NCBI GenBank assembly: GCA_963693365.1
Contig: CAVNZM010000005.1
Location: forward strand, 5,394,001-5,458,000
DNA: 64,000 nt
From: Amoebidium appalachense
Lineage: Eukaryota; Ichthyosporea
Direction: 5' to 3'
The notes beneath the pieces were generated by a model. It was given only the letters and a program-made list of their open reading frames with translations, did not search any database and was not told the DNA's origin. The position numbers were made by a program, and so were the translations under genes. Positions 1 to 28,131 of this stretch are shown here, piece after piece (positions within the stretch are counted from its first letter, which is position 1; the number at the start of each line of letters is the position of its first letter).

Positions 1-575
1 TCCGAGACCTCACACACCAGTCGACGTCCCAGGGCAAAAACCTTTTGTATTCGCGGAAGCCCCTCTCACATGACGATCAGACGATCATACGCATTTAGTA
101 ACATGTGATGCATAAAAAAAGTTTTATTGGATACATTATAGAAATAGTTAGGCGTGGCGCAGGTTTTCTTACCCTTTTCAGGCGTTATCCGATTACGTAC
201 TTGAGGAAGAACTGAGTGGAGGGAGTTGTTACCGTCTCCCTATACACATTTCTTATACATGAAAACAAGCACATACCATAGAATAAAATATAATATTTCT
301 TATAAAAGCAGGCACGAGGTTCTACATTTTCTTGTGTTTTGCGCAATTGAGATTAGCCCTTTAGGGCTGGTGTTATTGGAAACACAATTTGAAAAACCTA
401 CACAGAGCTTCCACACAATCTAAAGTTTTTGGTTTGTTGCTTGCCAAGGGGAAAGGAAGAGAGCTCATTGTTTCCTGTGCAGAATAATTATTCCCCAAAA
501 GATTTCTGGACAGATTGGCCTCTCAGGTAAGCGTTCGAGGTCTTAGAAACGTGACATCCTGGTTCCAAGTTGATT

Positions 576-608
<33 letters not shown>

Positions 609-1026
609 TTCCCCCCTCCCCCCCCCCGCCCCCCCCCCCCCCCCCCCAACCTTCACTTCCCCTTAGCTACTTTCTACCCACCTTGCACGCACCGTGCCCA
701 CCTCCCATGCACATCGGCATCCAAAACTCCTTTACGTCTGTACCCCCCTCCCCCCCTCCCCCCCCCCCCCCCCCTTCCCTTCCGTTTCTTCTTTCCCTTC
801 CCTTCTCTCCTTTTTCTTTCCTCGCCACACACACATACACACACATACTGGACAAGCAAACACATGCTTTCACCTTTGGCTGCCCTCTTTGGACTACAAG
901 CTCAGGTCCACATTAACATGCATAGTACAGAGACAAACAAAGGACCAGCAATCACACAATTCCACCCCTCGGACAAACACACATACACAAACAAAAGCCC
1001 CTCGCACCTCCCCTCCCCACTCTCCC

Positions 1027-1065
<39 letters not shown>

Positions 1066-1205
1066 CCCCCCCCCCCCCCCCCCGCCCCCTCCCAACCCCC
1101 CCCCTGCCTGCCTTGCCTCCCGTCCTCACACACACGCACACGCACATGCACACGCACACGCACACGCACACGCACACGCACACGCACACGCACACGCACA
1201 CGCAC

Positions 1206-1236
<31 letters not shown>

Positions 1237-1288
1237 AACACACACACACACTCACACACACGGCACACAAACACACACACACAGGCAC

Positions 1289-1351
<63 letters not shown>

Positions 1352-1371
1352 CGCACACACACACACACACA

Positions 1372-1407
<36 letters not shown>

Positions 1408-1440
1408 CACACGCACACACGCACACACGCACACACGCAC

Positions 1441-1471
<31 letters not shown>

Positions 1472-1495
1472 GACGGGACACACCCAGCCACACAC
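1..1495 (+). other. TLK upstream region and probable 5' non-coding exon
   Basis: No coding gene is visible here. A textbook donor (CTCAG/GTAAGC) follows base 526, and an acceptor (CACACAG) ends at 1472, 23 bases before the ATG at 1496. This suggests a 5' UTR exon ending at 526 and an intron filled with a C run (579-647), more C-rich sequence (744-775), a (CT)n tract (1031-1063) running into C, and a mixed CA/CACG array (1128-1472). The transcription start was not located; the exon is inference from splice signals only. Confidence 0.4.
1128..1472 (+). repeat. (CA)n / (CACG)n compound array
   Basis: Alternating purine-pyrimidine array of CA with blocks of CACG and CGCA. It ends in CACACAG, which may serve as the acceptor before the TLK initiator exon. 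Confidence 0.9.
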
Positions 1496-17429
<15,934 letters not shown>

Positions 17430-17675
17430 GGCAATATGATTGGACCGCATGGCCGTGGAAGAGCCTGATATGGTAATTGTGAAGATATGTGGTGTGTGTG
17501 TCACTGAGATGAATTTGCAAGGTAGCCTGATGGAATAGAGGGTCTCAGTGATTGGAAAAGAAATGATCTAATCCATCATTGGTCGAAGTTACTGCTTTCG
17601 GTTGTGATGATGGTTGTGTGTGTGTGTGCGCGCGCGCGCGCGTGCGCGTGCGTGTTTTGTGTGTGTGTTGAGTGT

Positions 17676-17710
<35 letters not shown>

Positions 17711-17810
17711 GGGACATGAAAAACAGACGAGCTACTTAGTAGGCCCAAATAACTCTTCATTTTCCGACTGTATGAACTATATATGAAGTCAACGAACATA
17801 ATCGCCAAGT

Positions 17811-17870
17811 CCCCCCCCCCCCCCCCCCCCCCCCCTTCGGGGGGGGGGGGGGGGGGGGAGGGGGGGGGGG
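17811..17870. repeat. Poly-C / TTCG / poly-G perfect hairpin
   Basis: About 25 C residues, then TTCG, then about 20 G residues. Transcribed from the + strand this gives a C-stem closed by the exceptionally stable cUUCGg tetraloop. Confidence 0.9.
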
Positions 17871-17885
17871 GATGGATTATGTATT

Positions 17886-17905
17886 ATATCTCCCTAGGGA
17901 GATAT
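17886..17905. repeat. 20-bp perfect palindrome
   Basis: ATATCTCCCTAGGGAGATAT equals its own reverse complement. It sits 450 bases downstream of the TLK stop codon. It could be a dimeric protein site or chance; nothing nearby decides this. Confidence 0.8.
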
Positions 17906-18208
17906 TCATCTGGCCCAAGCTGAGTCTTGCAATGGTGTGGATTTAGTGTTGCTTGCCTGTGCTTATTTAATATCTGTGGTAAACTAGCATGCGGTTCTTC
18001 GCCAAGGGAGTAAATTTGTTGAGATTCATAGTATGATATTATAATAATAATATCCCACGATTTCTTGTGATCAGATTGAGGTTTTGCAGTAGTAGCCACT
18101 GTTTGCATAGTAAACATGTACATTATATCGAGGTCACGTACAGTCATAAAATCGTGACTCTTTGAGTATCCATGGTTGATACTTTCCTATCAATCCCCCC
18201 TTGGCCTG

Positions 18209-18273
18209 CCCCCCCCCCCCCCCCCCCCCCCCTCCCCCCTCCCCCCCCCCCCCCCCTCCCCCCCTCCCCCCCC

Positions 18274-18304
<31 letters not shown>

Positions 18305-18307
18305 ACG

Positions 18308-18375
<68 letters not shown>

Positions 18376-18430
18376 GAGAGGGAGAGGGAGAGAGATCTGA
18401 GGGAGAGGGAGAGGGAGAGGGAGAGGGAGA
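18209..18430 (+). repeat. C-run / CA / GA compound tract
   Basis: C runs pass into a short CA tract and then an imperfect GA tract with GGGAGA blocks. A second GA/G-rich tract follows at 18780-18972. Confidence 0.95.
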
Positions 18431-18904
18431 CTGGGCCCATAACCAACTGAGAAGTAGAGTCCTTACAGAGGCACAGTGGAACTGTGAAGGGTAGCATGGT
18501 TGGCACAGACTTCTATGAACACAACGTACGCAACGTCCACTACGTACAACTGAGCCTGTCAGTCGTGTGTCTCGTGGTACACTCCTCCCACAGGGAGGAG
18601 TTCCCACGATGATTCCCGGTGGGACGGGGATGAATCTGATTGGCCATTACAATAGAGTAATTCCTATTGGTTATACGCGCACTCTTACCATACATGGTAA
18701 GTACGTGATCTTTACGCATGTGGATGATGGCGTCAGTAGATGAAGCGTGGCTTGCTCACATGCGTGCACACATCATACTTTAGCTGAGAGGGAGAGGGGG
18801 AGAGAGGGAGGGGAGGGGGGAGGGAGGGGGGGGGGGGGAAGAGGGAGAGGGCGCTGAGGGAGAGGGAGAGGGAGGGGAGAGGGCCGGAGAGGGAGAGGGA
18901 CAGG

Positions 18905-18971
<67 letters not shown>

Positions 18972-21828
18972 AGAGGGAACAAATCCGGATCCACGTTCAC
19001 CGTACCACTATTATTATGGGCACGCTGACCGGCACGGTAACGTTATTAATTAAACCACCACCATCAAATACTGTATGTCAGCTCTTACTTCGAATTCTAT
19101 GATAAGATCTGACCGTTTCTGGGCGATTTCCTCTTGTGAACACACACCGTGACACACAAGCACGCACACACACACACAAGCACGCACGCAAGCACGCACG
19201 CGCGCACACACACACACACCACACATACGTACACACGTATTCTCCTATTATTATCCTCAGACCATGCTGTGAAACTAGGGGGTTTAAAGCCAGAAAATTG
19301 TCCCTGAAAGTCCGAAAATTATTCCTAACGTTTCGAGGTTACATAGGTCCATCAATTTCTGAAACATTGGCCCTAACAGGGCCAAATATATTCGAAAAAT
19401 GGCACAGAAAAACGGTTGTTGGCTCTATTAGGGCCATCCAGGCTGGTGGAAGGCTGCCAAAATGGCACTAGCCTAAAACAAATTTCACACCCTGCCTCAG
19501 ACTTTGTCGACGTCTCGCGATCGGAGATCTGGAGGTTTGAGGCAAAATACCTGCTATCGACTTTTTTTGGCTTTTCGTTACAGCCCATTTTGATTGGCTG
19601 GAGTGAGGAAGCTTGTTGGCTCACGGGCAATAGTGTACGACTATATGTGCAAACAGGTATTCCCCATAGGTTTGGATTTCAATTGTTGACCAAATATATG
19701 TAAATACCAATGTTCTTCTGGGGTTGATGGAATAATTAATTAATGCTGAACGTGGTTACGCTGTTCAACAAGTTGTTCTTGATCTGTGCACATATTCTCC
19801 ACCCTGGATTCCTGGAATTCTAGAAAACAAATCAGATCGAGTGCTAGCTAGCATTATAATTGGCTATGTTTTGAATCTAAAGTTGGAAAACCAATCATAA
19901 GTCACAAACGCTCTTTCAAGTCACAATTGGATCTTGCCTCTATCCTTTATCCAATAGAACCATTTAGCAAGCCGGGTGGAAAACAAATACGGGGGAATGG
20001 GAAACTTCCGAAAGATCTGGTCTGGAAAGCCTGATTTGGAAAACAGAGTGTCTCAAGGGGTAGCAGCTCACAGCCGCAAAAAGTTAAATGAAACAACAAC
20101 TACAACATAATAGTTGTATTTGATTCTATTAACACAGTAAGTAGGTCTGCACTTATTGGGATCCTTTACGCCTTCACGTGTATGGGAACTTTTTCTGGCA
20201 ATCAATATTGAAGGAAAGCGAAAGTTCGTACGGGTTGCCAAAGAAAGATTGGTCCAAGTTCCAACCCTGTTGACAACGATTCAAGAGTTGGATCCCCCAA
20301 AATCATTACAATTCATACGTGACTTGCCGCCAGTTTCCGATATTTCAGTTTCATAAAATAAACATATAAAGCCTTTATAATTTTCACATTAAGTTTACAG
20401 CTGTAAGATTTACCCTAGTGGGTGGAAGTACTGTGGCCTTGGTGCTAGCACTTCATCCGATGGCACAGTGTATATTGTTGTCGATATCTTGACATTCCCC
20501 CTAAATTTTAGAGTCTACATTTCATGACATCAAGAAATAATGTTACAGTCTCAAACAACAAAATGTTGCTCTATTATGAGAGGTGAAAGGACAACAGGAA
20601 CTCAAAAAATACAAATATGTGTAATATTGTACAAAATTTAGGTATATTATGCTATAAATATATCAACATTGGGGTGGGAGTCTCAAAACTCTACGGGTTT
20701 ATTCCCCGAGAGCTTACCTTTTACATGGTTGCGCCCCATAACAGGAAGTTCGGGGGGATCAAGAGCTTTGATGACAACCAATCGCAAGCTGCTGCTTTTG
20801 CGTTTATTGGTTCCTCCTAGACTAAACAAACTGTCCAACGCTGATCGAATGGGGTTCAAGCCCCAAAAGTCGTTTTTAGTGCATATTTTCAAACGACGAA
20901 ATCACTCGCCGTATGGGCGGCACGGGGTATGATTGCTAAAAGCTGAAAGTAAGAACATTTGTTTTCAACTTTTTCTTGTCATATTACTCACACATTATTA
21001 TTACCTTTGAAAATATTTTTCTATGCATTTCTATAAACTTACATATACCCTACATGGCGGCGGAGAGGTCAAAAGTCAACATTTCAAGTTATCTGTTATT
21101 TTCACAACGGTAACGGTAGATTGCTGAGTATAGGAGGTCCAATCGCCACATGTTGAACATGTGCCTTTCCAGAGTTGCAGCTCTGATCAGTCTCGCTGAG
21201 TTGCGCCAACGAATCGATCTCTCCTATGTCGACACAAGCCTTCTACGGTTCCATGGCTCTATCGAAATCTTTGAAAACACATATTTTTCAACGCAATATT
21301 TTTTACTCTTTTTCAATGTCTATGGTAATAAATAAGCACCAACACAAAATACTGAGTTTAAGAGTGTTAAGAACACGGGCAGGTAGATCGATTTCTCGTT
21401 TCTAGAGGGGCTTTTTTGCAAGGCTGTTACGGGTGATAGAACGAAGAAAAACAACAACCGTTGTTGCATCTCCGGTTGCTCAAAGGACAACGATAGAAGA
21501 CACCTTTTTACCTCTTTTCTTGTTGTTTAAAACACTTAATCTCTGCCCCTATATTATTTCAGAATAGAGTTTTCCGTTCTCCCGGGCTATGTGGAACAGA
21601 GGAAAACTTTCCTTGTAGGTGTTTCTTGTTTGGTTTCGTACACCAAACATCTGTTTCCTCTGAAATAACTCTGCCATGCCATGTTTCTTTAAAATCGTAG
21701 CACATTTTTATACTCACGAAGTGGTGGAATAGGACGGTACAACCAAGAAGTTGTGTCGCGCAAACCTCACTTCTGGAAACTATGACACGAACGTATACAA
21801 ACTAGGTCGACCCAACCAACATCCATTC

Positions 21829-23184
21829 ATGGCGAACGTTGTTGATGTTACGACTGGGCCGTCGCCGACTACGACCGACGGACCAAAGAAAGTAGCAAGA
21901 GCAAACAGCATCTGCAGAGGTCGCTTTACACTTGTTCCCATCGAAAAGGCTTTCTCCGTTTCTGTTTCCCCTGCAGATGGCACATCGGGTTTCCCAAGCG
22001 CACATTCACCAGAACAGACGGACAAATCTTTGTGGGAAAAGAAAGATAGCGAGAAAACCCCGTCGTGTAACGATGATGGCACGGGTGAACACGCAGAACA
22101 GACCGATTTCAGCCGCCATGCAAGCTGTGGGAGCATGGGCTCTTCAACATTGTGTTCGTGGGCACACACACAGAACTCGTCTTTCGTTGCCCCGTTTGAC
22201 TTTGTCGCTTCACACGACATTAAGGGGCCACCGCCATCGTCATCACCGCCAAGCAGCGCCTGCACATATGCCGCCTTCCAAGCAAAACATCACGCATACA
22301 ACCCCTCAGAATCTCATTCGGCGCCAATAAGGAGGGGTCAGAAGACACCGTCGTATTCGGACGTCCGTATGGCTTCTTGTGAGCGCCCAGCACCCCCCCA
22401 CCGAGCCACAAGTTTCCACGAACGTATCCGTCCAAACTCCGTCTCTGCACCTGTTCTTCCCGCTGTATCCGCACCCTTGAACGTGCGCAGGCCATCTGTC
22501 GCTGGAGCTCACACGCCCACCAAGGAGAGTCGCTTAAAACAGTCTTTCTCCTACCCTATGGGTCCTCCGGCCACAGCTGGGCCGGAACGTCGCCGTAGCA
22601 TCCAGTATCGCACTCTATCCGATCCCCCTACGTCCAGCCTGTATTCAATCCCTTCCCTCGACCTTTTTTCTTCAACTCCGCCCGAACCTTCCCATCCACC
22701 ACGTTCGCAGTCGGCTGTTTCCTCTCCTACCAAGATTGGACGGGTCAGGAGCTACACTGTTTCTTCTACGCCGAGCGACGGGAGTGGGTTGAGCAATGCT
22801 CTGTCTTCCTTGGCCATCCAGGAACAGCTTGGTAATCTGATGCAACAGCAAAGAGAGGCAGAACGGAGGAGAGACGAGCAGTATAGCCAGTTGGTGTCGG
22901 CTATCAAGACGGTTTCCCAGCAGCAAGACACACAGGTGACCCAACTGAATCGCCGCATGGACACTCTCTACAACGGCATTGCGCATACGTATTTGGCGCT
23001 GACGGAGGCCGTGCGTGCGTTGAACGAGATCGCGGCGCATTCGGACCACATGGGAGGCGCAAATGGCGCGGGAAATAATGATATCTTCGGTGCTGTGTGT
23101 GATAAATTGGTGGTTGCCGATGACCTTCGGCGGGAAAATAGCGAACTTAGTAAGCGCCTGAAAAATCGGGCAGTGATTGATTGA
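21829..23184 (+). CDS. Ser/Pro-rich protein with C-terminal coiled coil, unrecognised (451 aa, single exon)
   Basis: One uninterrupted reading frame with balanced base composition and no microsatellite. The first in-frame ATG is at 21829; the frame is open back to a stop at 21730, so an upstream exon cannot be excluded. Residues 1-300 are Ser/Pro/Thr-rich and probably disordered. They hold many basophilic phosphorylation-type sites: RANS, RRPSV, RRRSI, RVRSY, and RTLSDP, which fits a mode-1 14-3-3 binding pattern. An RFTL sequence near residue 30 resembles RFx[VI] kinase-docking peptides, but one match is weak. Residues of about 320-445 are Gln/Glu/Arg-rich (for example QQQREAERRRDEQ) and likely form coiled coils. 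A regulated scaffold or adaptor is a guess; no domain supports a function. Confidence 0.6.
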   Translation: MANVVDVTTGPSPTTTDGPKKVARANSICRGRFTLVPIEKAFSVSVSPADGTSGFPSAHSPEQTDKSLWEKKDSEKTPSCNDDGTGEHAEQTDFSRHASCGSMGSSTLCSWAHTQNSSFVAPFDFVASHDIKGPPPSSSPPSSACTYAAFQAKHHAYNPSESHSAPIRRGQKTPSYSDVRMASCERPAPPHRATSFHERIRPNSVSAPVLPAVSAPLNVRRPSVAGAHTPTKESRLKQSFSYPMGPPATAGPERRRSIQYRTLSDPPTSSLYSIPSLDLFSSTPPEPSHPPRSQSAVSSPTKIGRVRSYTVSSTPSDGSGLSNALSSLAIQEQLGNLMQQQREAERRRDEQYSQLVSAIKTVSQQQDTQVTQLNRRMDTLYNGIAHTYLALTEAVRALNEIAAHSDHMGGANGAGNNDIFGAVCDKLVVADDLRRENSELSKRLKNRAVID

Positions 23185-24232
23185 TGTAAGTTTTGTAAAT
23201 GTACATGGGCATGAATTTAGAGATCGATTCTGTATGTGTATATGGAAAAGATTACTAGAGATCTTTGTGCGAATTTTCCTTGGTAATTGCTTTCTTCTCT
23301 CCCTTCCTTCTTTTGATTTTTCTTGACTTTTTTTCTTTTGTTGACTTGTTCGAACGATCAGTAGTGTCTGTTGCGAGGGTGTTAACACTTGTGCGAAACA
23401 GGCACTAATCATGATGTGTTTACAGATATGGGAATGTACTCGTTGTAATGGAATGAAAAGGATGTAAGGAAAAACAGAAAATGTTTCGTTTCTGTTCAGC
23501 AGTTGTATCAAGGGTAATCAAAACTTGCAAATATTCATGAAAAAGACTTGAGTTTCACGCTCGCTTGTAACATTTTATGTTTACATATATACTGTGTATG
23601 AAACGCATTTTCTAATCATGTAAAATGAGTGTATTAGCCTCTAGCACAATACCTGCCACCGTGGGTGAAGAAATTCTATATATTCGTGTAAAAAATTGAA
23701 CTTTCATGTACGAAACACATAACCTGCAGGAGTGTAATTACTGAAATATGTTCATTTTGAACTGAAATTAGTGGGCAAGGCACAGCCAGCCCAGCCTCTG
23801 CACCTTGTAAAAAAGGAAATAAAACTTATGTGCACGTCAAGAAAATGCGCCGGTTGCTTTCGCGTTTTGAAATCCCCCCCACCCCCTCCCCCTCCCCCTC
23901 TCCCTCCCCCTTGCCGCCAACACGCACTGGCAGACACATGAATACACTGACACACACACACACACACTGACACAAACACACTGTTTGGTAGCACATCGGT
24001 GCAACTGGAGCCCAAGCCAACCGGTACCTTATCTGGTGTGTGTGTGTGGTTGGGGGGGGGGGGGGGGGGATCAACACTTTCAATTAGACTAACTTGCTTC
24101 ACTCCTCTTAAATGATCTTCCCAAACTCTACGGCAAATACAGAGTAATAAGCATTATAGGTTCATTTAATTAATACTTTCGAAAAAAAAAAGGACTCAGC
24201 GGACGTCTGGGAGTGGGCTTTGTCAACGGTGT

Positions 24233-24234
<2 letters not shown>

Positions 24235-24316
<82 letters not shown>

Positions 24317-24503
24317 ATGTGTGTGCGTGTTTGTGTGTGTGTGCGTGCGTGTGTGTACATGTGCGCAGTGTGCGTGTTTGTGTGTGTGTGTGTGCGTGTG
24401 TGTACATGTGCGTGTGTGTTTGTGTGTGTGTGTGCACGTGTGTGTTTGTGTGTGTGTGCGCGCGCGCGTGTGCCACGTGCGTCACGGAGTGTGTGCGCTC
24501 GCA

Positions 24504-24563
<60 letters not shown>

Positions 24564-24622
24564 TGTGTGTGTGTGTGTGCGTGTGTGTACATGTGCGTGT
24601 GTGTTTGTGTGTGTGTGTGCAC

Positions 24623-24653
<31 letters not shown>

Positions 24654-24690
24654 CGTGTGCCACGTGCGTCACGGAGTGTGTGCGCTCGCA

Positions 24691-24745
<55 letters not shown>

Positions 24746-24760
24746 ACGTGTGCCAACAAT
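24235..24760 (+). repeat. TG array with a 187-bp internal tandem duplication
   Basis: (TG)n with CGCG and unique spacers. A block containing TGCCACGTGCGTCACGGAG occurs at 24471 and again at 24658, and the flanking TG/TACATG sequence repeats with the same offset of about 187 bases. Confidence 0.9.
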
Positions 24761-25058
24761 TTACGGTTTTTGTTCAAGAATGTGCGACCCGGCAGTGTGG
24801 ATGTGTTATCGATACGTCTGCGCACGTGTACACGCCCGCGGCCAAAGTGTGGTGTGCAAATTGTGTGCTCGGTTGCGTAGATTGTTGTGATGTGCACTAA
24901 ATTGTCTGACAAGATGTGCATGCTGTGTGCCTGTGTGTGCGCGTGTGTGGATTCAATCGACAGTCCATGAATACGTATCGGCCACGGCTGTGCAGCAATT
25001 TGTCGGCCCTGGGGTGGGTGGGTGGGTGGGTGGAGGGAGGGGGGAGGAGCCAGAGGTT

Positions 25059-25108
<50 letters not shown>

Positions 25109-25766
25109 CGTGAGGAGACACCACACAACATTATACACGTGCGCCCATCCATTGAGTGGGACACAAAAAGGTAATCACTCGACTGCCCTTGAATATTAGC
25201 TTTGATTATTACCTGTGTTCAGCTAGATTGGGGGTGGGGGCGGTGGGGCAGGGGGGGTTGTGTGATTGTGTGCATGTGGAGAAAGTCGGTGTGTGCAAAA
25301 ATAAAAAATAAAAAATAAAAATTGTAGAGAGTTGTGTCTGAAACTCAAGCTGTCACCTCCCCTAATCGGCCCAAGCATATGCCCATACTACCGTCTGTAC
25401 TAATAATTATCACGTGCCCCGGTAGCTACTCAACCCGATCGCATATCGCTGTACAACTCTTTTTTTTTTTGCCCCTGTCGATCCAGTTGCTATATAAGGC
25501 TATTCCGATCGTTTCCAAAGCCGCCCTAGATGAACCCCTGCTAATTACAGAAAAAAGAAAAACATCACAAAACACCGTCATTCGAAGATAAGATTCACCG
25601 TGATACTCTGGGAGGCTGGTGCTCACCGTTTGGTGAAACTAAGCAAGAATACATATTAGTGGAAGGTGATGTGCGAGTTGTGTCTCACCCACACATGTAT
25701 TCTCTCGTGTAACACCTACATTCCAACATATTCCTACTTTTTTTTCGGTTTTACAAAAACATTTTT

Positions 25767-25782
<16 letters not shown>

Positions 25783-25841
<59 letters not shown>
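25783..25841 (+). repeat. G homopolymer of about 58 bases
   Basis: Nearly 60 consecutive G residues directly after a T run. The length should be treated as approximate, because such runs are prone to assembly and base-calling error. Confidence 0.9.
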
Positions 25842-25843
<2 letters not shown>

Positions 25844-26603
25844 AAAGTTCCCGCCCAAATTTCTATATTTGGCTGGTCGATGCGGTCGCGCGCGAATTAT
25901 TGGTCCATGAAAATCTATTCAGGATTGCGACACTAGTCCTACTTTTTTTGGTTTTATAAAAACGACATATTGAGTTGGTCGTATTGTGTTGAATTTTCCG
26001 TGTCATGATCATGAGCATTAGTGGCCCCACATCTCGACGTCACCAGTTTTATTTCCATATTTACAGCTTCGAGAGCTTCTACTCAGAGTCCTTACTAGTT
26101 GCACAAATACAGCTGACTTACGCTACTGAACATCGAGAAATAAACATTGGCTTTGGGGAGGGGGGGGGGGGGGGGGGGGGGGAGATCCTATGAGTTACTT
26201 AGTGACTAGTAGATTCCAACCTAATTATGAAAGCCGTTACAATACTCATGGCTGCGGCATGACAGTGATTAACAAGTTTAAACGAGGTTAAATCTCTGTG
26301 GGATTCAGTTGTTATGTACATACGTCATTACAAGACTCGCTAACACAAGTGCACGACTGCTTTTTTTAATTCTTCATATTACAGAAGTTCTGTCTTGCAG
26401 ATCAAAAAAAGGGAAATACGTGATCATGAAGGAACCGGAAGAAAAAAATAACCTCAAAAAATGCTTACACAAATAGTTATCTCTGAACTTACATCCGGGT
26501 ACTTTACAAAACCAGAGACCCTTTTGGGTCGTAGTGTTTTAAAATTTACATTTCAAGAAAGTAAACAATTAGCCTCAGAGTTTTCTACATAACTACGCGT
26601 GCC

Positions 26604-27181
26604 TTACACCTCCTCTGAAAAGCTCCTTTTACGGTTTGATTTTTCCGGATAATCCCCCTTCGGCTGAAGATCCAAACTGTCTTCGTTTCCGGTTGTCTTT
26701 AAGTTAGCGTTTTCGATATCGATAAGGGCAGGAACGTCCAGATGCACCTTTACCAAATGGCGTCTTCTCATCTTGGGCAGCAACATAAATCGGGCGTAGC
26801 CGAAAATACAGCACAGACATACGATCAGTCCCATGCTGCCACCAAACAGGCAGACAATTTTGATTACCATGCTCGTCGAATCTGATTTATTCGTAGTAGT
26901 AGCGGTGTTTGCATTGATTGGTCGATTGTTGGTCACGCTCACACCGTAGTCACCGTACCCAGACTGATTTTCGTTCAATAGGAAGAGCTGAGATACGGAA
27001 ACAATCGTGTCGTTTAGTCGAATACTCGCCTGAAAGAGAATTTCATTGGTGGCTTGTTCACATTTGGGCTTAGGGGTGGTCGGAAAAACGACGATCCGAA
27101 TCGAATCTTGTTCCCGTCGAAGGATGCGCACCGTCATCTGGGCAGCTTCTGACGCACAGCCAATCAAATGAAGTGTCGAAT
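26604..27181 (-). other. Membrane-protein 3' exon: last ectodomain unit, transmembrane helix and tail
   Basis: The terminal exon encodes LIGCASEAAQM and a beta-type unit ending before an Asn/Thr-rich stalk. Then come the single membrane span and a cytoplasmic tail with acidic and basic clusters. Its acceptor (TTTCGCAG on the - strand) gives the same split-codon phase as the exon at 30826, and both exons begin ATTCG, consistent with ancient duplication of exon units. Confidence 0.75.
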
Positions 27182-27403
27182 CTGCGAAATCATTCAGGTG
27201 TTAGGAACCAAATGTGTCCTCTCACCCCGTGCTCTGTTTTGAACTTCTCCAACTCTCCCCTCCCCTCCCCCTCCCCCCCTCCCCCCCCCTCCCCCCTCTC
27301 CTCCCCCCTCCCCCCTACCCCTCCCCCTCTCCTCCCCTCCCCTCCCCCCCTCCCCTCCCCCCCCCCCCCACCCCCCAAAAAAAAGAACCAAAAAAGAGAG
27401 GCC

Positions 27404-27449
<46 letters not shown>

Positions 27450-27643
27450 GGGGGGAGCAACTCCTTTACTCCTTCCATAGCTCGACCTACTAGTTCACTA
27501 GTAAATGTATGGACTTTAGGGAATTGGAGTGAGAAGGACCAGAACCCGGTGTATTTTTTTTTGTTGTTGTTTGGATTTTTTCTTTTTTTTTTGCGCGGGC
27601 GAGAGGGGGGGTGGGGGGGTGGGGGGGGTGGGGTGGGGTGGCA

Positions 27644-27680
<37 letters not shown>

Positions 27681-28068
27681 CTAGTACCGATAACGGTGAC
27701 ATTCGTCTCATCGATGCCCATTTTCGGCTCCTCCACCGTGCCCAGACCCATCTCCATTGAGAATGGGCCCACCCAATCAAAAGCCACCTGTGCAATAGGT
27801 ACCACGTACGCATTGATTGGCCCGTCCGTTGCTATTTTTGTGCAGATGTCGACATTGGTGATGGTGGTTGCCATGGTAACGGTAACGTTTGTGCATGTGG
27901 GATACATGGAATGTGTGCCCGGTTGGCACCTGAATGGAAGGTTGCGGAAGGTGTAGCTTCCGTCCAATAGGCATGTGGTATTTGGGCGCCTCTTGGATAA
28001 GACTTGCACAAGTTGGGTACAGGGTTGGCCGTCCAAACACGTGATGTTGGGGTGGATGGTGATGGTGG

Positions 28069-28131
<63 letters not shown>

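Larger units (their letters stand above)
17430..21828 (+). other. Intergenic region between TLK and the Ser-rich gene
   Basis: No convincing gene. The left part holds a G run (17676-17709), the C/G hairpin (17811-17870), a 20-bp palindrome (17886-17905), and C/CA and GA tracts (18209-18430 and 18780-18972). CCAAT-type boxes in both orientations lie at 18640-18665. From about 19.25 kb to the gene the DNA has almost no microsatellite. Short open frames at 19373-19703 and 20156-20932 overlap on both strands and show no family I recognise; they may be old transposon remnants. Confidence 0.6.
23185..26603. other. Intergenic region between convergent genes
   Basis: This lies between the 3' end of the Ser-rich gene (+) and the 3' end of the membrane-protein gene (-). 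It contains AT-rich sequence, an AATAAA at 23817-23822, the duplicated TG array (24235-24760), and G runs at about 25060-25107 and 25783-25841. An AAAAATAA-type tract lies near 25300. No credible coding exon seen; the long frames over the TG array are repeat translations. Confidence 0.6.

Noticed and set aside
570-880. Proline-rich and glycine-rich frames over C and G runs
   Set aside because: Homopolymer translations in introns; composition and position explain them fully.
1128-1490. Long open frames of alternating His-Thr, Cys-Val or Ala-Arg residues over CA/TG arrays throughout the window
   Set aside because: They are translations of dinucleotide microsatellites, open by chance on both strands; no domain, and they run across splice sites.
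19373-19703. Overlapping frames of 85-95 codons on both strands
   Set aside because: No recognisable family, mutually antisense, no splice context; possible transposon remnant but not supportable as a gene.
20683-20932. Overlapping frames of 69 and 87 codons
   Set aside because: No domain recognised, both strands open, no neighbouring exons.
24213-24900. Cys/Val-rich 225-codon frame over the TG array
   Set aside because: Repeat translation; continuous in several frames at once.
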